Shown here: positions 7,634-20,474 of the stretch, one piece after another | Layout: each line of letters begins with the position of its first letter | Position numbering within the stretch: position 1 is the first letter of the stretch | DNA from: Frankia tisae | GTDB taxonomy: Bacteria; Actinomycetota; Actinomycetes; Frankiales; Frankiaceae | Direction: 5' to 3' | Length of the DNA stretch: 39,417 nucleotides | Assembly: GCF_025403405.1 (NCBI RefSeq) | Contig: NZ_JANEZT010000011.1 | Location: 1 to 39,417, forward strand | Program-made: the position numbers and the translations under genes | The notes under the pieces: generated by a model | Databases searched by the model: none | Told to the model about the DNA's origin: nothing | Seen by the model: only the letters and a program-made list of their open reading frames with translations

Positions 7634-8707
7634 ATGGTGACAGCCGCGCAGGAGTCCGGACGCACGGCGCCGGACGGCAAGACCGCCACCGGACCGGGCG
7701 ACATCCCGGTCGCCGCCCCCGAGCCCAGGGCCCGGCCCACCATCCCGATCTCCACCGTCATCACGGTGATCGCCTGGGTGGTCGCGGCCGGCCTCGCCCT
7801 GCTCGCCCTCGGCCGGCTCGTCCACCTCGACGACGGTCTGGACTGGCCCTACTCGGCGATCAACGCCGTGACCCCACTGCTCTACCTGCCGGCCTACGCG
7901 ACGCTGGCCGTGGCCTTCGCCCTGCGCCGCAACCTGCTGCTGATCCTGTCGGTCGTGCTGGTCGCCGTCCATCTGTTCTGGGCGGTCCCCGAGGTGCTCC
8001 CGGGCGGCGCCGAGGACGCGCCCCAGGGATCGGCCAGGCTCCGGATCATGTCGGCGAACCTGCTCTACCGCAACACCCACGCCGACCGGCTCGGGGCACA
8101 GATCCGCTCGGCCAACCCCGACGTGCTCGTCCTCGTCGAACTCTCACCGCTGACGCTGTCCCGGGTGAACGCCTCCGGGGCACTCAACGGCTTCCCGTAC
8201 CGGGAGGTGCACCCGGACGCCGGCGCGTTCGGCGCGGCGATCTACTCCCGGTTCCCGCTGCGCGACGCCGCCACCCCCAGGATCGGCGGGTCGATGTCGC
8301 TGCGGGCCACCGTCGAGGTCGACGAGAACCGGCGTTTCGTGATGTACGCGGTGCACACCATCTCGCCGACGTCCGGCACGTACACCAACCGGTGGCGCAC
8401 TCAGCTCACCGCGCTGCGCCACGAGGCCCAGCACGCCACCCTGCCGGTGGTCATGGCCGGCGACTTCAACGCCACCCGCGACCACCGGCCGTTGCGCAGG
8501 CTCGACAGCGCCGGGGTCCGCGACGCGCACGACGTCGTCGGCGGCGGGTGGGAACCGACGTGGAGCGCCCGCTCGGTGCTGCTGCCGCCGGTGCTGCGTA
8601 TCGACCACGTGCTGGCCTCGCCCGCCTTCGCGGTCACCGGCTTCCAGGTCGGCCACGACTTCGGCAGCGACCACTTCCCGGTGATCGCCGACCTCGCCAT
8701 GAGGTAG
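7634..8707 (+). CDS. Membrane-anchored endonuclease/exonuclease/phosphatase (EEP) family protein
   Basis: The N-terminal third has a proline-rich cytosolic tail and about three hydrophobic membrane segments (about residues 37-60, 75-95 and 97-117). A C-terminal EEP-fold domain runs from about residue 135 to 357. The metal-site motifs are present in order: SANLLYRN, VLVELSP (catalytic Glu), AGDFNATRDH (about 275) and the terminal GSDHFPV (about 343-349). The catalytic domain probably faces the outside, as in other three-TM EEP proteins. The substrate, whether DNA, phosphoinositide-like lipid or another phosphodiester, cannot be told. The start is ATG 7634, with GTG at 7637 as an alternative; neither has a clear ribosome-binding site. 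It converges with the enoyl-CoA hydratase gene, leaving three bases between the stops. Confidence 0.8.
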   Translation: MVTAAQESGRTAPDGKTATGPGDIPVAAPEPRARPTIPISTVITVIAWVVAAGLALLALGRLVHLDDGLDWPYSAINAVTPLLYLPAYATLAVAFALRRNLLLILSVVLVAVHLFWAVPEVLPGGAEDAPQGSARLRIMSANLLYRNTHADRLGAQIRSANPDVLVLVELSPLTLSRVNASGALNGFPYREVHPDAGAFGAAIYSRFPLRDAATPRIGGSMSLRATVEVDENRRFVMYAVHTISPTSGTYTNRWRTQLTALRHEAQHATLPVVMAGDFNATRDHRPLRRLDSAGVRDAHDVVGGGWEPTWSARSVLLPPVLRIDHVLASPAFAVTGFQVGHDFGSDHFPVIADLAMR

Positions 8708-8710
8708 GGG

Positions 8711-9487
8711 TCAGCGGCCGGTGAAGTCGGCCTTGCCGGGGCCGTGAGCGATGAAGGACTCCATGCCGATCCGGCGGTCCTCGGTGGCGAACAGCCCGGC
8801 GAACAGAGCCGCCTCCAGGCGCAGGGCCTCGGCGAGGGCGAGCTCCGAACCGTCGTCGACGGCCTGCTTCGCCGCCGCCAGGGCCATCGCGGGTCCGTTC
8901 GTGTACCGCCCGGCGATCTCCCGGGCCCGCTCGTACACCTCTGCCGCGGGAACGACGACGTCGGCCAGCCCGATCTGGGCGGCCTCGCCGGCGCGCACCT
9001 GCCGGCCGCTGAAGATGAGGTCCTTGGCCCGCGCCGGGCCGATCAGCCGCGGCAGGCGCTGCGTCCCGCCGGCCCCCGGGATCACCCCGAGCAGGATCTC
9101 CGGCTGGCCGACTTTCGCGTTGTCGGCGAACACCCGGACGTCGGCGCAGAGCGCGAGCTCCAGCCCGCCGCCGAGGGCGAAGCCGGTGACCGCCGCGACC
9201 ACCGGCTTCGGGATGCGGGCCACCACCTCGAAGGTCGAGTTGAGGTCACCGACCCAGGCCGACGCCTCGGCGTATCCCATCGGCGCCATCTGCTTGATGT
9301 CCGCGCCGGCCGCGAAGACCCTCTCGCCGCCGTAGATGACCACCGATCGGACCGCCGGGTTGCGGGTCGCCTCGACGGCGGCCGCCCGCAGCTCGGCAGC
9401 GACGCCGGAGTCCAGCGCGTTCATCGGCGGCCGATCCAACCGGATGGTGCCGATTCCGCCGTCGACCTCGAGCCGCACGACGCTCAT
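8711..9487 (-). CDS. Enoyl-CoA hydratase/isomerase family protein
   Basis: This 258-residue crotonase-fold enzyme probably hydrates trans-2-enoyl-CoA in beta-oxidation. Both catalytic glutamates of true hydratases are present: E110 in FALGGGLELAL and E130 in GQPEILLGVIPGAGGTQ. The oxyanion-hole strand around residues 57-65 (FAAGADIK) is intact. I chose ATG 9487 because GGGAGGA lies eight bases upstream; an upstream in-frame extension to 9538 lacks such a site. The gene stands alone and is divergent from glgX. EtfAB nearby would take electrons from the preceding acyl-CoA dehydrogenase step. Confidence 0.9.
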   Translation of the reverse strand: MSVVRLEVDGGIGTIRLDRPPMNALDSGVAAELRAAAVEATRNPAVRSVVIYGGERVFAAGADIKQMAPMGYAEASAWVGDLNSTFEVVARIPKPVVAAVTGFALGGGLELALCADVRVFADNAKVGQPEILLGVIPGAGGTQRLPRLIGPARAKDLIFSGRQVRAGEAAQIGLADVVVPAAEVYERAREIAGRYTNGPAMALAAAKQAVDDGSELALAEALRLEAALFAGLFATEDRRIGMESFIAHGPGKADFTGR

Positions 9488-9772
9488 CCACGGTCCTCCC
9501 GACTTTGGCCCGCGCTGAGGAAGCCGGGCGCCCAACACCCGGCTGGCCCCACAGACCGTGCCGGAGTCGACGGCGACCCGGCCTGATCATCGGACATACC
9601 AGGATGGATCGCGCCGGCCGCCCGGGTCGGGTCGTGCGGGTCGGTGGGTGGTCGGAAGTCACGATAGGCCGACCGATGCTGATCTTCATGCGATCGGGGC
9701 GGCGGCCTCCGGGCGCAGCGGAGGTGCCCGATCGGCCGACCGGGGGCGAAGGCGTCGATTAACCTCACCGGA

Positions 9773-12073
<2,301 letters not shown>

Positions 12074-12128
12074 TCGACCGCCGGTTACAACCGCCGGCTT
12101 GCCGCCACCGCCACCGCGGCCGCGGCGG

Positions 12129-14687
12129 CTACGGGTTGGCGACGAGGCCCAGCTCGGCGACGCTGGCGGTGAGGTGGTGGCGGGGCAGCACCCGCACGGT
12201 GTAGCCGAACGGGCCGGTGCGGCCGAGGGGGATCGTGCCCTCGAAGCGGTGCCCGCCCTCGCCCTCGCCGACGAGCTGCAACGACAGCACCTCCGGGGCG
12301 AGGATCCGGTCGGTCTGGTCGATGCGCCCGAAGGAGGCGAGGACGTCGACGTCGCCGGGGGCGAGGCCGCCGAGGTCGACCGTGGCCCGCACCACCAGCG
12401 ACTGGCCCACCTGGGGGGTGTCGCCGAGCCCGGCGGAGTCGACGTTGAGCACCCGCACCCTCGGCCAGGCGGCGCGCACCCGGCTCTTCCAGCCGGCGAG
12501 GTCCCGGGCGCCCGCCAGGTTGTCGGCGGCGGCGGCCCGAGCGGAGACGCCGGCCGGCACGTAGTACCGCTCGACGTACTCCTGCACCATCCGGCTGGCC
12601 AGCACCTGCGGGCCGAGGCTGGACAGGGTGTGCTTGACCATCGCCGTCCAGCGCCGCGGCGGGCCGTCACCGGCGTCACGGTCGTAGAACCGCGGAGCGA
12701 CGGTGTTCTCCAGCAGGTCGTACAGGGCGGCGGACTCGATGTCGTCGCGCCGGTCGGGGTCCTCGACGCCGTCGGCGGTGGGGATCGCCCAGCCGTTCTG
12801 GCCGTCGAACATCTCGTCCCACCAGCCGTCCCGGATGGACAGGTTGAGGCAGCCGTTGAGCGCCGCCTTCATCCCGGACGTGCCGCACGCCTCCAGCGGG
12901 CGCAGCGGGTTGTTCAGCCAGACGTCCGAACCGGAGTACAGGAACCGCGCCATGCCGATGTCGTAGTCGGGCAGGAACACGATGCGCGCGCGCACGGCCG
13001 GGTCGTCGGCGAACTGGACGATCTGCTGGACGAGCTGCTTGCCGCCGTCGTCCGCGGGGTGGGCCTTGCCGGCGATCACCATCTGGATCGGCCGCTGCGG
13101 GTGCAGCAGTAGCCGGCGCAGCCGGTCGGAGTCGCGCAGCATCAGCGTGAGCCGCTTGTAGGACGGCACCCGGCGGGCGAAGCCGATGGTGAGCACGTCG
13201 GGGTCGAAGACGGACTCGACCCAGTCGAGCTCACCGGGGGCGGCGCCGCGCTCCAGCCAGGAGGCGCGCACCCGGCGGCGGACCTCGGCGACGAGCCGTT
13301 CCCGAAGCTGGCGGCGGGTGGCCCAGATGACCTCGTCGGGCAGGGCGGAGATCTTGGCGAAGCCGGCCGCGTCGTCGGCGAGCAGCCCGGGGCCGGGCTG
13401 GCGGTCGGCCAGCTCGATGACGGCCCGCGACACCCAGGTCGGGGCGTGCACACCGTTGGTCACCGAGCCGATCGGCACCTCGGCGGAATCGAACCCGGCC
13501 CACAGGTCCGCGAACATCTCCCGGCTGACGATGCCGTGCAGCTTGCTGACGCCGTTGGAACGCTGGGCGAGGCGCAGGCCCATGTGCGCCATGTTGAACA
13601 CGTTCGGGTCGGACTCGACTCCGAGCTCCAGGATTCGTTCCGCCGGCACACCGGGCCAGGAGTTGTCCCCGCCGAAGTGGCGGGCGACGAGGTCGCGGGG
13701 GAAGCGGTCGATGCCGGCGGGCACCGGGGTGTGCGTGGTGAACAGGGTGCCGGCGCGGGCGGCCTCCAGCGCCTCGCCGAAGCTGAGCCCGGTCTCGACG
13801 AGCTCGCGGATCCGCTCGAGGCCGAGGAACCCGGCGTGGCCCTCGTTGGTGTGGTAGACCTCCGGCGCGGGCGTGCCGGTGACCGCCGCGTAGGCCCGCA
13901 GCGCCCGCACACCGCCGATGCCCAGCAGCATCTCCTGCAGCAACCGGTGGTCGGTGCCGCCGCCGTAGAGCCGGTCGGTCACCCCCCGCTCGGCCGGCTG
14001 GTTGTCCTCGACGTCCGAGTCGAGCAGCAGCAGCGGGACCCGACCGACCTGCGCCTTCCAGATCTGCGCGTGCAGGATGCGGCCCTCGGGCAGCCCGACG
14101 GCCACCTTCACCGGGGTGCCGGCGGCGTCGGTGAGCTGGGTCAGCGGCAGCCCGTGCGGGTCGATGCCCGGGTAGCGCTCCTGCTGCCAGCCGTCGCGCG
14201 ACAGCGACTGGACGAAGTAGCCGGCCCGGTACAGCAGCCCCACACCGATGATCGGCACACCGAGGTCGCTGGCGGTCTTGAGGTGGTCGCCGGCGAGGAT
14301 GCCCAGGCCGCCGGAGTACTGCGGCAGCACCTCGGTGATGCCGAACTCCGGCGAGAAGTACGCGATCGCCGCCGGCGCGCCCGGCAGCTGCTGACGCTGG
14401 TACCACAGGTCGGCCGAGAGGTAGTCCTGGAGATCGTCCGCGACGCCGGTGAGCCGACGCACGAAGCGGCGATCCGCGGCGAGGGCGACGAGCCGGTCGT
14501 GATCGACCTCGCCGAGCAGGCGGACCGGGTCGCCCTTGGTGGCCCGCCAGAGCTCGGGGTCGACCGACTCGAACAGGTCCAGCGTCTCAGGGTGCCAGGA
14601 CCAGCGAAGATTCAGGACAAGTTCCCCCAGTGGAGCAAGCTGCTCGGGGAGCTGCGCACGGACGGTGAACCGTCGTAGGGCTCTCAC
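12129..14687 (-). CDS. glgP: Alpha-glucan phosphorylase (GT35)
   Basis: This PLP-dependent glucan phosphorylase releases glucose-1-phosphate from alpha-1,4 glucan ends. It is the 852-residue short type common in actinobacteria, with the N-terminal DUF3417-like region (NLRWSWHPETLDLF, about 28-41). The PLP lysine is K607 in EACGTSGMKAALNG. The GTG start at 14687 gives MRALRRFTVR, the usual start of the family. The start codon lies within an imperfect hairpin (14680-14701, GGCTC-T-CACG with CGTGAGCC), and no strong Shine-Dalgarno is visible, so initiation may be regulated. In GlgE-pathway organisms this enzyme can also make maltose-1-phosphate-related products, but the classical glycogen breakdown role with GlgX is the simplest reading. 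Confidence 0.93.
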   Translation of the reverse strand: MRALRRFTVRAQLPEQLAPLGELVLNLRWSWHPETLDLFESVDPELWRATKGDPVRLLGEVDHDRLVALAADRRFVRRLTGVADDLQDYLSADLWYQRQQLPGAPAAIAYFSPEFGITEVLPQYSGGLGILAGDHLKTASDLGVPIIGVGLLYRAGYFVQSLSRDGWQQERYPGIDPHGLPLTQLTDAAGTPVKVAVGLPEGRILHAQIWKAQVGRVPLLLLDSDVEDNQPAERGVTDRLYGGGTDHRLLQEMLLGIGGVRALRAYAAVTGTPAPEVYHTNEGHAGFLGLERIRELVETGLSFGEALEAARAGTLFTTHTPVPAGIDRFPRDLVARHFGGDNSWPGVPAERILELGVESDPNVFNMAHMGLRLAQRSNGVSKLHGIVSREMFADLWAGFDSAEVPIGSVTNGVHAPTWVSRAVIELADRQPGPGLLADDAAGFAKISALPDEVIWATRRQLRERLVAEVRRRVRASWLERGAAPGELDWVESVFDPDVLTIGFARRVPSYKRLTLMLRDSDRLRRLLLHPQRPIQMVIAGKAHPADDGGKQLVQQIVQFADDPAVRARIVFLPDYDIGMARFLYSGSDVWLNNPLRPLEACGTSGMKAALNGCLNLSIRDGWWDEMFDGQNGWAIPTADGVEDPDRRDDIESAALYDLLENTVAPRFYDRDAGDGPPRRWTAMVKHTLSSLGPQVLASRMVQEYVERYYVPAGVSARAAAADNLAGARDLAGWKSRVRAAWPRVRVLNVDSAGLGDTPQVGQSLVVRATVDLGGLAPGDVDVLASFGRIDQTDRILAPEVLSLQLVGEGEGGHRFEGTIPLGRTGPFGYTVRVLPRHHLTASVAELGLVANP

Positions 14688-14830
14688 GAAGACGTGAGCC
14701 TAGAGGAGTGCCGGTGACGTGGCCGCACCCGGGTTCGACCTGCGGGTTACGTTCTCCGAACAACTCACCGCCCGGCCGGGCGATCAGCCGGAATCCGCCG
14801 CGGTTGCGATCCCTGGGCGAGCGGGTTCTG

Positions 14831-16840
<2,010 letters not shown>

Positions 16841-16881
16841 GGTTCCTCCTGGACGAAACGGGGTGTGCTTGGCCACCGTCC

Positions 16882-16902
16882 CCGGTCTACCACGAAGACC
16901 GG
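16882..16902 (-). terminator. Hairpin between the HAD gene and acs
   Basis: CCGGTCT (16882-16888) and AGACCGG (16896-16902) form a perfect 7-bp stem with a 7-base loop, 13 bases after the HAD stop codon. It has no T-run, so it may be a weak or leaky terminator that allows some read-through into acs. Confidence 0.4.
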
Positions 16903-16915
16903 TCGCCGCCCAGGT

Positions 16916-17761
16916 TCATCCCGGGACGGCGGGAGTCGGATCGGGCCGGTCGGCGCGCACCCGGTCCAGCAGCACCGCCAGCACCTGTTCGCCCGCGACC
17001 GCCCCCGCGCCGGCGGTGACGGTGACGTTCGGCGCCGACCAGCCGAGTTCGTGCAGCTCACCGTGGGCGGGCCGGACGGCGGCGTCGGCGGCCAGCAGCA
17101 TCGGGATGTCCAGGACCGAGTCGCCGGCGGCCAGCAGCGTCGCCGTCCCGGCCCGGCGGACCACCTCGTCGACGGCCCGCTGTTTGGTCAGCACCGTCGG
17201 CACCAGGTACACCTTGCGGCCCTGCGCCGACACCGACCAGCCGCCCGCGCGGGCGGCCGCGGTGACGCCGGCCAGGTCCGGGATGGCGGGCCGGTCGTGG
17301 GCGACGAGGTAGACGAACAGGTCGTCGGCGGCGCGGACCGTCCGGGCCCAGCCGCCGGCGGCGAACTGTTCGGCGAGCGCCAGCATCTCGGCCAGCGGCG
17401 CGCAGGCGGCGGCCACCTCCGCCGCGATCCCGGCCGCCCAGGCCGGGTCGGGGGCGCCGTCGACGAGCAGGTGCCCGCCGTTGGCCGCGATCGCGTACCG
17501 CGGCCGGATCCCGAGATCCACCCGGCGGTACTGGGCGAGCGTGCGGGTGGTGACGGGGACGACGACGGCCCGGCGGTGCAGCTCGGCCAGCAGCGCGAGC
17601 TCCCGAGCCGTCGCGAAGGACAGCGGGGCACCGTCGAGCCGCTCGACCTCGACCAGCTCGGGCTCGGCGGTGCCGGCCGGCAGCAGCATCGAGCGCCGGG
17701 AGAAGATCAGCGTCTTGTCCAGGTCGAGGGCCACCAGGTGGCCGCCCCTCCCCGCCGTCAC
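16916..17761 (-). CDS. HAD-superfamily phosphatase of the Ter-associated cassette
   Basis: This HAD hydrolase has 281 residues. Motif I is ALDLDKT with nucleophile D13 and acid D15; motif IV is GDSVLDIP near residue 220, and conserved lysine/threonine elements lie between. HAD phosphatases of this type are part of the Ter-associated cassette that comparative genomics predicts to make a nucleoside-like metabolite, where they would remove a phosphate. The GTG start at 17761 overlaps the stop of the upstream StiP-like gene in a GTGA, so translation is coupled. Function within the pathway is inferred from context, not from the sequence alone. Confidence 0.8.
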   Translation of the reverse strand: MTAGRGGHLVALDLDKTLIFSRRSMLLPAGTAEPELVEVERLDGAPLSFATARELALLAELHRRAVVVPVTTRTLAQYRRVDLGIRPRYAIAANGGHLLVDGAPDPAWAAGIAAEVAAACAPLAEMLALAEQFAAGGWARTVRAADDLFVYLVAHDRPAIPDLAGVTAAARAGGWSVSAQGRKVYLVPTVLTKQRAVDEVVRRAGTATLLAAGDSVLDIPMLLAADAAVRPAHGELHELGWSAPNVTVTAGAGAVAGEQVLAVLLDRVRADRPDPTPAVPG

Positions 17762-19035
17762 GAAGCGTCCGAGATGTCCGGGACACTTGGGACATCCTGA
17801 GCACCCGAGAAATCCTGAACACCCGGGAGATCCGGGAGATCCGGGAGATCCGGGACGTCCGGGCGCCAACGCGCGTTCGGCGTGTGGAACACCGGCGCCG
17901 CACCGACCGGGCGCACCAGCCCGACACACGAGAACGGCAGGTCGGTCATCTCCTCGACCGGGACGCCGCGGTCGGCGGCAAGCGCCAGGACGTGCCCCAG
18001 CTCGTCGACGCGGTCCGGGTCGACGAGGATGCGCCAAGGCACGCGGCGCAGCAGCACCCGGGTGGTCTCGCCGACCCCCGGCTTCACCATGATCACATCC
18101 GGGATGTCGTAGGCGGCGGCGATCCGCTCCACCGCCGCCCAGCCGGCCCAGGTCGGCCGCCGGTCGGCCCGCCACAGCCGCGGCCAGGTCTCGGCGACCT
18201 CGTCCGCGACCGCGTCGAACTGCGCGACAACCGTGGAGATGAAGTGCCGGGACAGGTCGTGCGGCGCGAGCTCGCCGTAGAACTTCGCGCCGTGGAAGTC
18301 GTCCGGGCCGATGTGCTCGGCGTTGAGGACGGTCCGGCTGACCAGCCCGCTGACCGTGGAGTTCAGGCAGGCGCTCGGGATGAGGAAGTCGTCGCGGGTG
18401 CCGTACAGCGGCACGCAGCGCGCCGGGTCGGCGAGCACGGCGAGGGTGTCGTCGAGCCCGAGGCCCGCGACCGCGTCGCTGAGCACCCGCGTCATCACCC
18501 CCTTGCCGGTCCAGCCGTCGACGAACTGCATCGCCCCGCGGTCGAACCGGTCGGTCAGGTAGCGCACGGCGTTCATGTCCATCCCGCGATCCTTGATCAC
18601 GGAAATGGCGTGGTGTGGGGTGTCCAGGCCGTGTCGCCAGCCGTACCAGCGGCGCATCAGGATCCCGACCGGCGTCCCGGCCCGGGCGATCGAGACCAGG
18701 ACCGGCTCGGGCTTCGAGACCCGCACGAGCTCGGCGACCACCCCCGTGGCCAGCGCCACCCGCCGGGCCGAGCGCTCCAGCGCCTGGTGGTAGAGACGCA
18801 GGTAGCCGGCGTCGGGCTGGTATTCGACGGGCAGATCCTCGGAGTAGTGCCGGCCGGCCTGCATCGCCTCCTCGCGGTCCTCGGTGGGCCGTTCGAGGTC
18901 GACGGCGCTCAGATCGGTGAGCAGGAAAGTCACGTCGGCCGGGTCGTACGAGCCCGAGCCAATCGTTCCCGCGGGCACCCGGTCGCCCGCCTGCCCGGCC
19001 ACCGGGGTCGCCGGCCCGGAACCGGAGGCGCTCAT
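17758..19035 (-). CDS. StiP-like (cysteine protease StiP family) protein of the Ter cassette
   Basis: This 425-residue protein matches, by my recognition, the family annotated as cysteine protease StiP, found next to PRTase and HAD genes in Ter operons. Characteristic stretches are GSYDPADVTFLL (about 27-38), HYSEDLP, SIARAGTPVG (about 110) and KDRGMDMNA; a conserved cysteine lies in SACLNSTVSG and another in LPFSCVGL. The enzymatic reaction is not established to my knowledge, and the protease label may be misleading. The ATG overlaps the PRTase stop (ATGA). The C-terminal about 50 residues are a proline/aspartate-rich repeat tail encoded by 9-base tandem repeats, which looks like a local extension rather than part of the fold. 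Confidence 0.75.
   Translation of the reverse strand: MSASGSGPATPVAGQAGDRVPAGTIGSGSYDPADVTFLLTDLSAVDLERPTEDREEAMQAGRHYSEDLPVEYQPDAGYLRLYHQALERSARRVALATGVVAELVRVSKPEPVLVSIARAGTPVGILMRRWYGWRHGLDTPHHAISVIKDRGMDMNAVRYLTDRFDRGAMQFVDGWTGKGVMTRVLSDAVAGLGLDDTLAVLADPARCVPLYGTRDDFLIPSACLNSTVSGLVSRTVLNAEHIGPDDFHGAKFYGELAPHDLSRHFISTVVAQFDAVADEVAETWPRLWRADRRPTWAGWAAVERIAAAYDIPDVIMVKPGVGETTRVLLRRVPWRILVDPDRVDELGHVLALAADRGVPVEEMTDLPFSCVGLVRPVGAAPVFHTPNARWRPDVPDLPDLPDLPGVQDFSGAQDVPSVPDISDAS
17825..17860. repeat. 9-base tandem repeat in the tail of the StiP-like gene
   Basis: GGGAGATCC occurs three times in tandem (17825-17851), followed by a diverged fourth unit GGGACGTCC. It encodes a D-L-P repeat at the C-terminus. 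More degenerate copies (GGGACATCC, GAAATCC) lie at about 17780-17824. Such in-frame repeats are prone to slippage and length variation. Confidence 0.8.
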
Positions 19036-20474
19036 CGGGCCCGCTCCGGCAGGGTCCGCTCCGGCAGGTCCAGCTCGGCGGCGGCGTCCGGTGGCGGTCC
19101 GGCGGGTCGGGGGGCTGGCCGGTAGGCGGGCAGGGTGAGCACGGCGACCGGGGCGCAGCGGCGCAGCTCGGCGACGAGCCCCGCCGGGTCCGCGACCGCG
19201 GCGGGCGAGGCTGCGTCCGCGCCCGCGTCGACGATCAGGACGATGTCGTCGTAGGCGCCGGGACGGACGTTGTAGACGTGGCTGACCCGGCTCGGGTCGT
19301 CCGGCGCCGGGAAGGTGAGCGCAGCCCGGATGGCGTAGCCCTCGACGTCGACGGGATGGACCGGCGAGCGGGTCGTCGACTGGTAACGGACCTTGCCGGA
19401 GCCGCCGGCGGCGAGCGTGTCCGCGATCCGCATCGGGGTGTACATCAGTTCCTCCGTCCCCAGAACGAGTGTGCAGCCGCCCGGTCGAGTCAGCGCCGCG
19501 CGCACGGCGGCGGCGACCGGCGCCAGGACGTCGTCGAGCCGGCGCCGGTGGGCCGGTGACCAGCCATACCGGCCACCTTCTGGAAGGTCCGCCGGCCAGT
19601 CGGCGGTCAGCCACCGAACCGGATGGCCGATCACAGCGGGTCGGGACTTCTCCGCAGGCGGCGACTTCTCGGCAGGCGGCTCGGCAGACGGCACGGACGC
19701 GGAGAAGCGGGCGCGGATACTCGCCGCCCGGTCGGCGATCTCGGCCGGCACCGTGACGGTGGCCGCGATCAGGGCGACGACGTCGATCCGGACGCCGAGT
19801 TCGGCGGCGAGGTCGGCGAACGCGGTGCGCGCGGCGGCCGGGCGGGCGTCGACGAGGGTCGCCACCACGTAGCGCGAGCGGGGGGCGTGAGCGTGCAGGA
19901 TACGGATGGTGCCGAGGGCGGTCCGTCCGGTGGACAGTTCGTCGTCGACCAGCACGATCGGCTCGCCGCCGCGCAGGATCGCCGGATCCTGTGGGACCAG
20001 CCAGTGGTGGGAGGCGTGCGAGTGCGACTCGGTGAACTCCAGCACCGGCGGCACCTCGGGCAGGTCCCGCCGAGTGGTGTGCAGGTAATGGCTGCCCGCC
20101 AGCCCGTCGGCGACGGCGTGGCCGAGCGCCGTCGCCGTCTCGCAGTAACCGATGACGAGCGGCCCTGTCCGGGCTTCGTCGCCGGCTTCGTCGCCGGCCC
20201 CGTCCCCGGTGGGGAAGCCGGGTAGGGCCCGGACCTGGGCCGCGAGATCCGCCCCGGCGGCCAGGCCCGCGCCTGGCGCGACCGGCAGGTGCTTGCCGAG
20301 CACCCGGCTGACCAGCAGGTGGGCCCGGCGTGGGTTGCGCCGCAGGGCCAACCCCACCAGCGCGTCCAGGCCACCGCCGCGCACGTCCGCGCTCACCTCG
20401 ACGGCGAGCCCCAGCTCCGCCCACAGCCAGCCCGGGTCCGCGGGCACCGGCGTCGTGGGCGTGGGCGTGGTCAT
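19032..20474 (-). CDS. Phosphoribosyltransferase with C-terminal TRSP domain (Ter cassette)
   Basis: The N-terminal half is a PRTase-like domain: the PRPP-binding loop VLVDDELSTGRT (about 173-185) is intact and is preceded by the hood-type region GYCETATALGH. The C-terminal half (about 290-460) fits the TRSP domain found fused to this PRTase family in Ter operons, with GRYGWSP, VLGTEELMYTPMRIA and YDDIVLIVD. A charged, proline-rich linker with a PPAEKS repeat (about 255-275) joins them. Total length is 480 residues. It is predicted to join a base-like compound to ribose phosphate. The ATG at 20474 overlaps the aldolase stop, and its own stop overlaps the StiP-like start. Confidence 0.8.
   Translation of the reverse strand: MTTPTPTTPVPADPGWLWAELGLAVEVSADVRGGGLDALVGLALRRNPRRAHLLVSRVLGKHLPVAPGAGLAAGADLAAQVRALPGFPTGDGAGDEAGDEARTGPLVIGYCETATALGHAVADGLAGSHYLHTTRRDLPEVPPVLEFTESHSHASHHWLVPQDPAILRGGEPIVLVDDELSTGRTALGTIRILHAHAPRSRYVVATLVDARPAAARTAFADLAAELGVRIDVVALIAATVTVPAEIADRAASIRARFSASVPSAEPPAEKSPPAEKSRPAVIGHPVRWLTADWPADLPEGGRYGWSPAHRRRLDDVLAPVAAAVRAALTRPGGCTLVLGTEELMYTPMRIADTLAAGGSGKVRYQSTTRSPVHPVDVEGYAIRAALTFPAPDDPSRVSHVYNVRPGAYDDIVLIVDAGADAASPAAVADPAGLVAELRRCAPVAVLTLPAYRPAPRPAGPPPDAAAELDLPERTLPERAR

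Noticed and set aside
17825-17860. Short tandem repeats as a possible CRISPR array
   Set aside because: Units are 9 bases with no spacers and lie in frame within a coding region; the same reasoning applies to 33360-33404.
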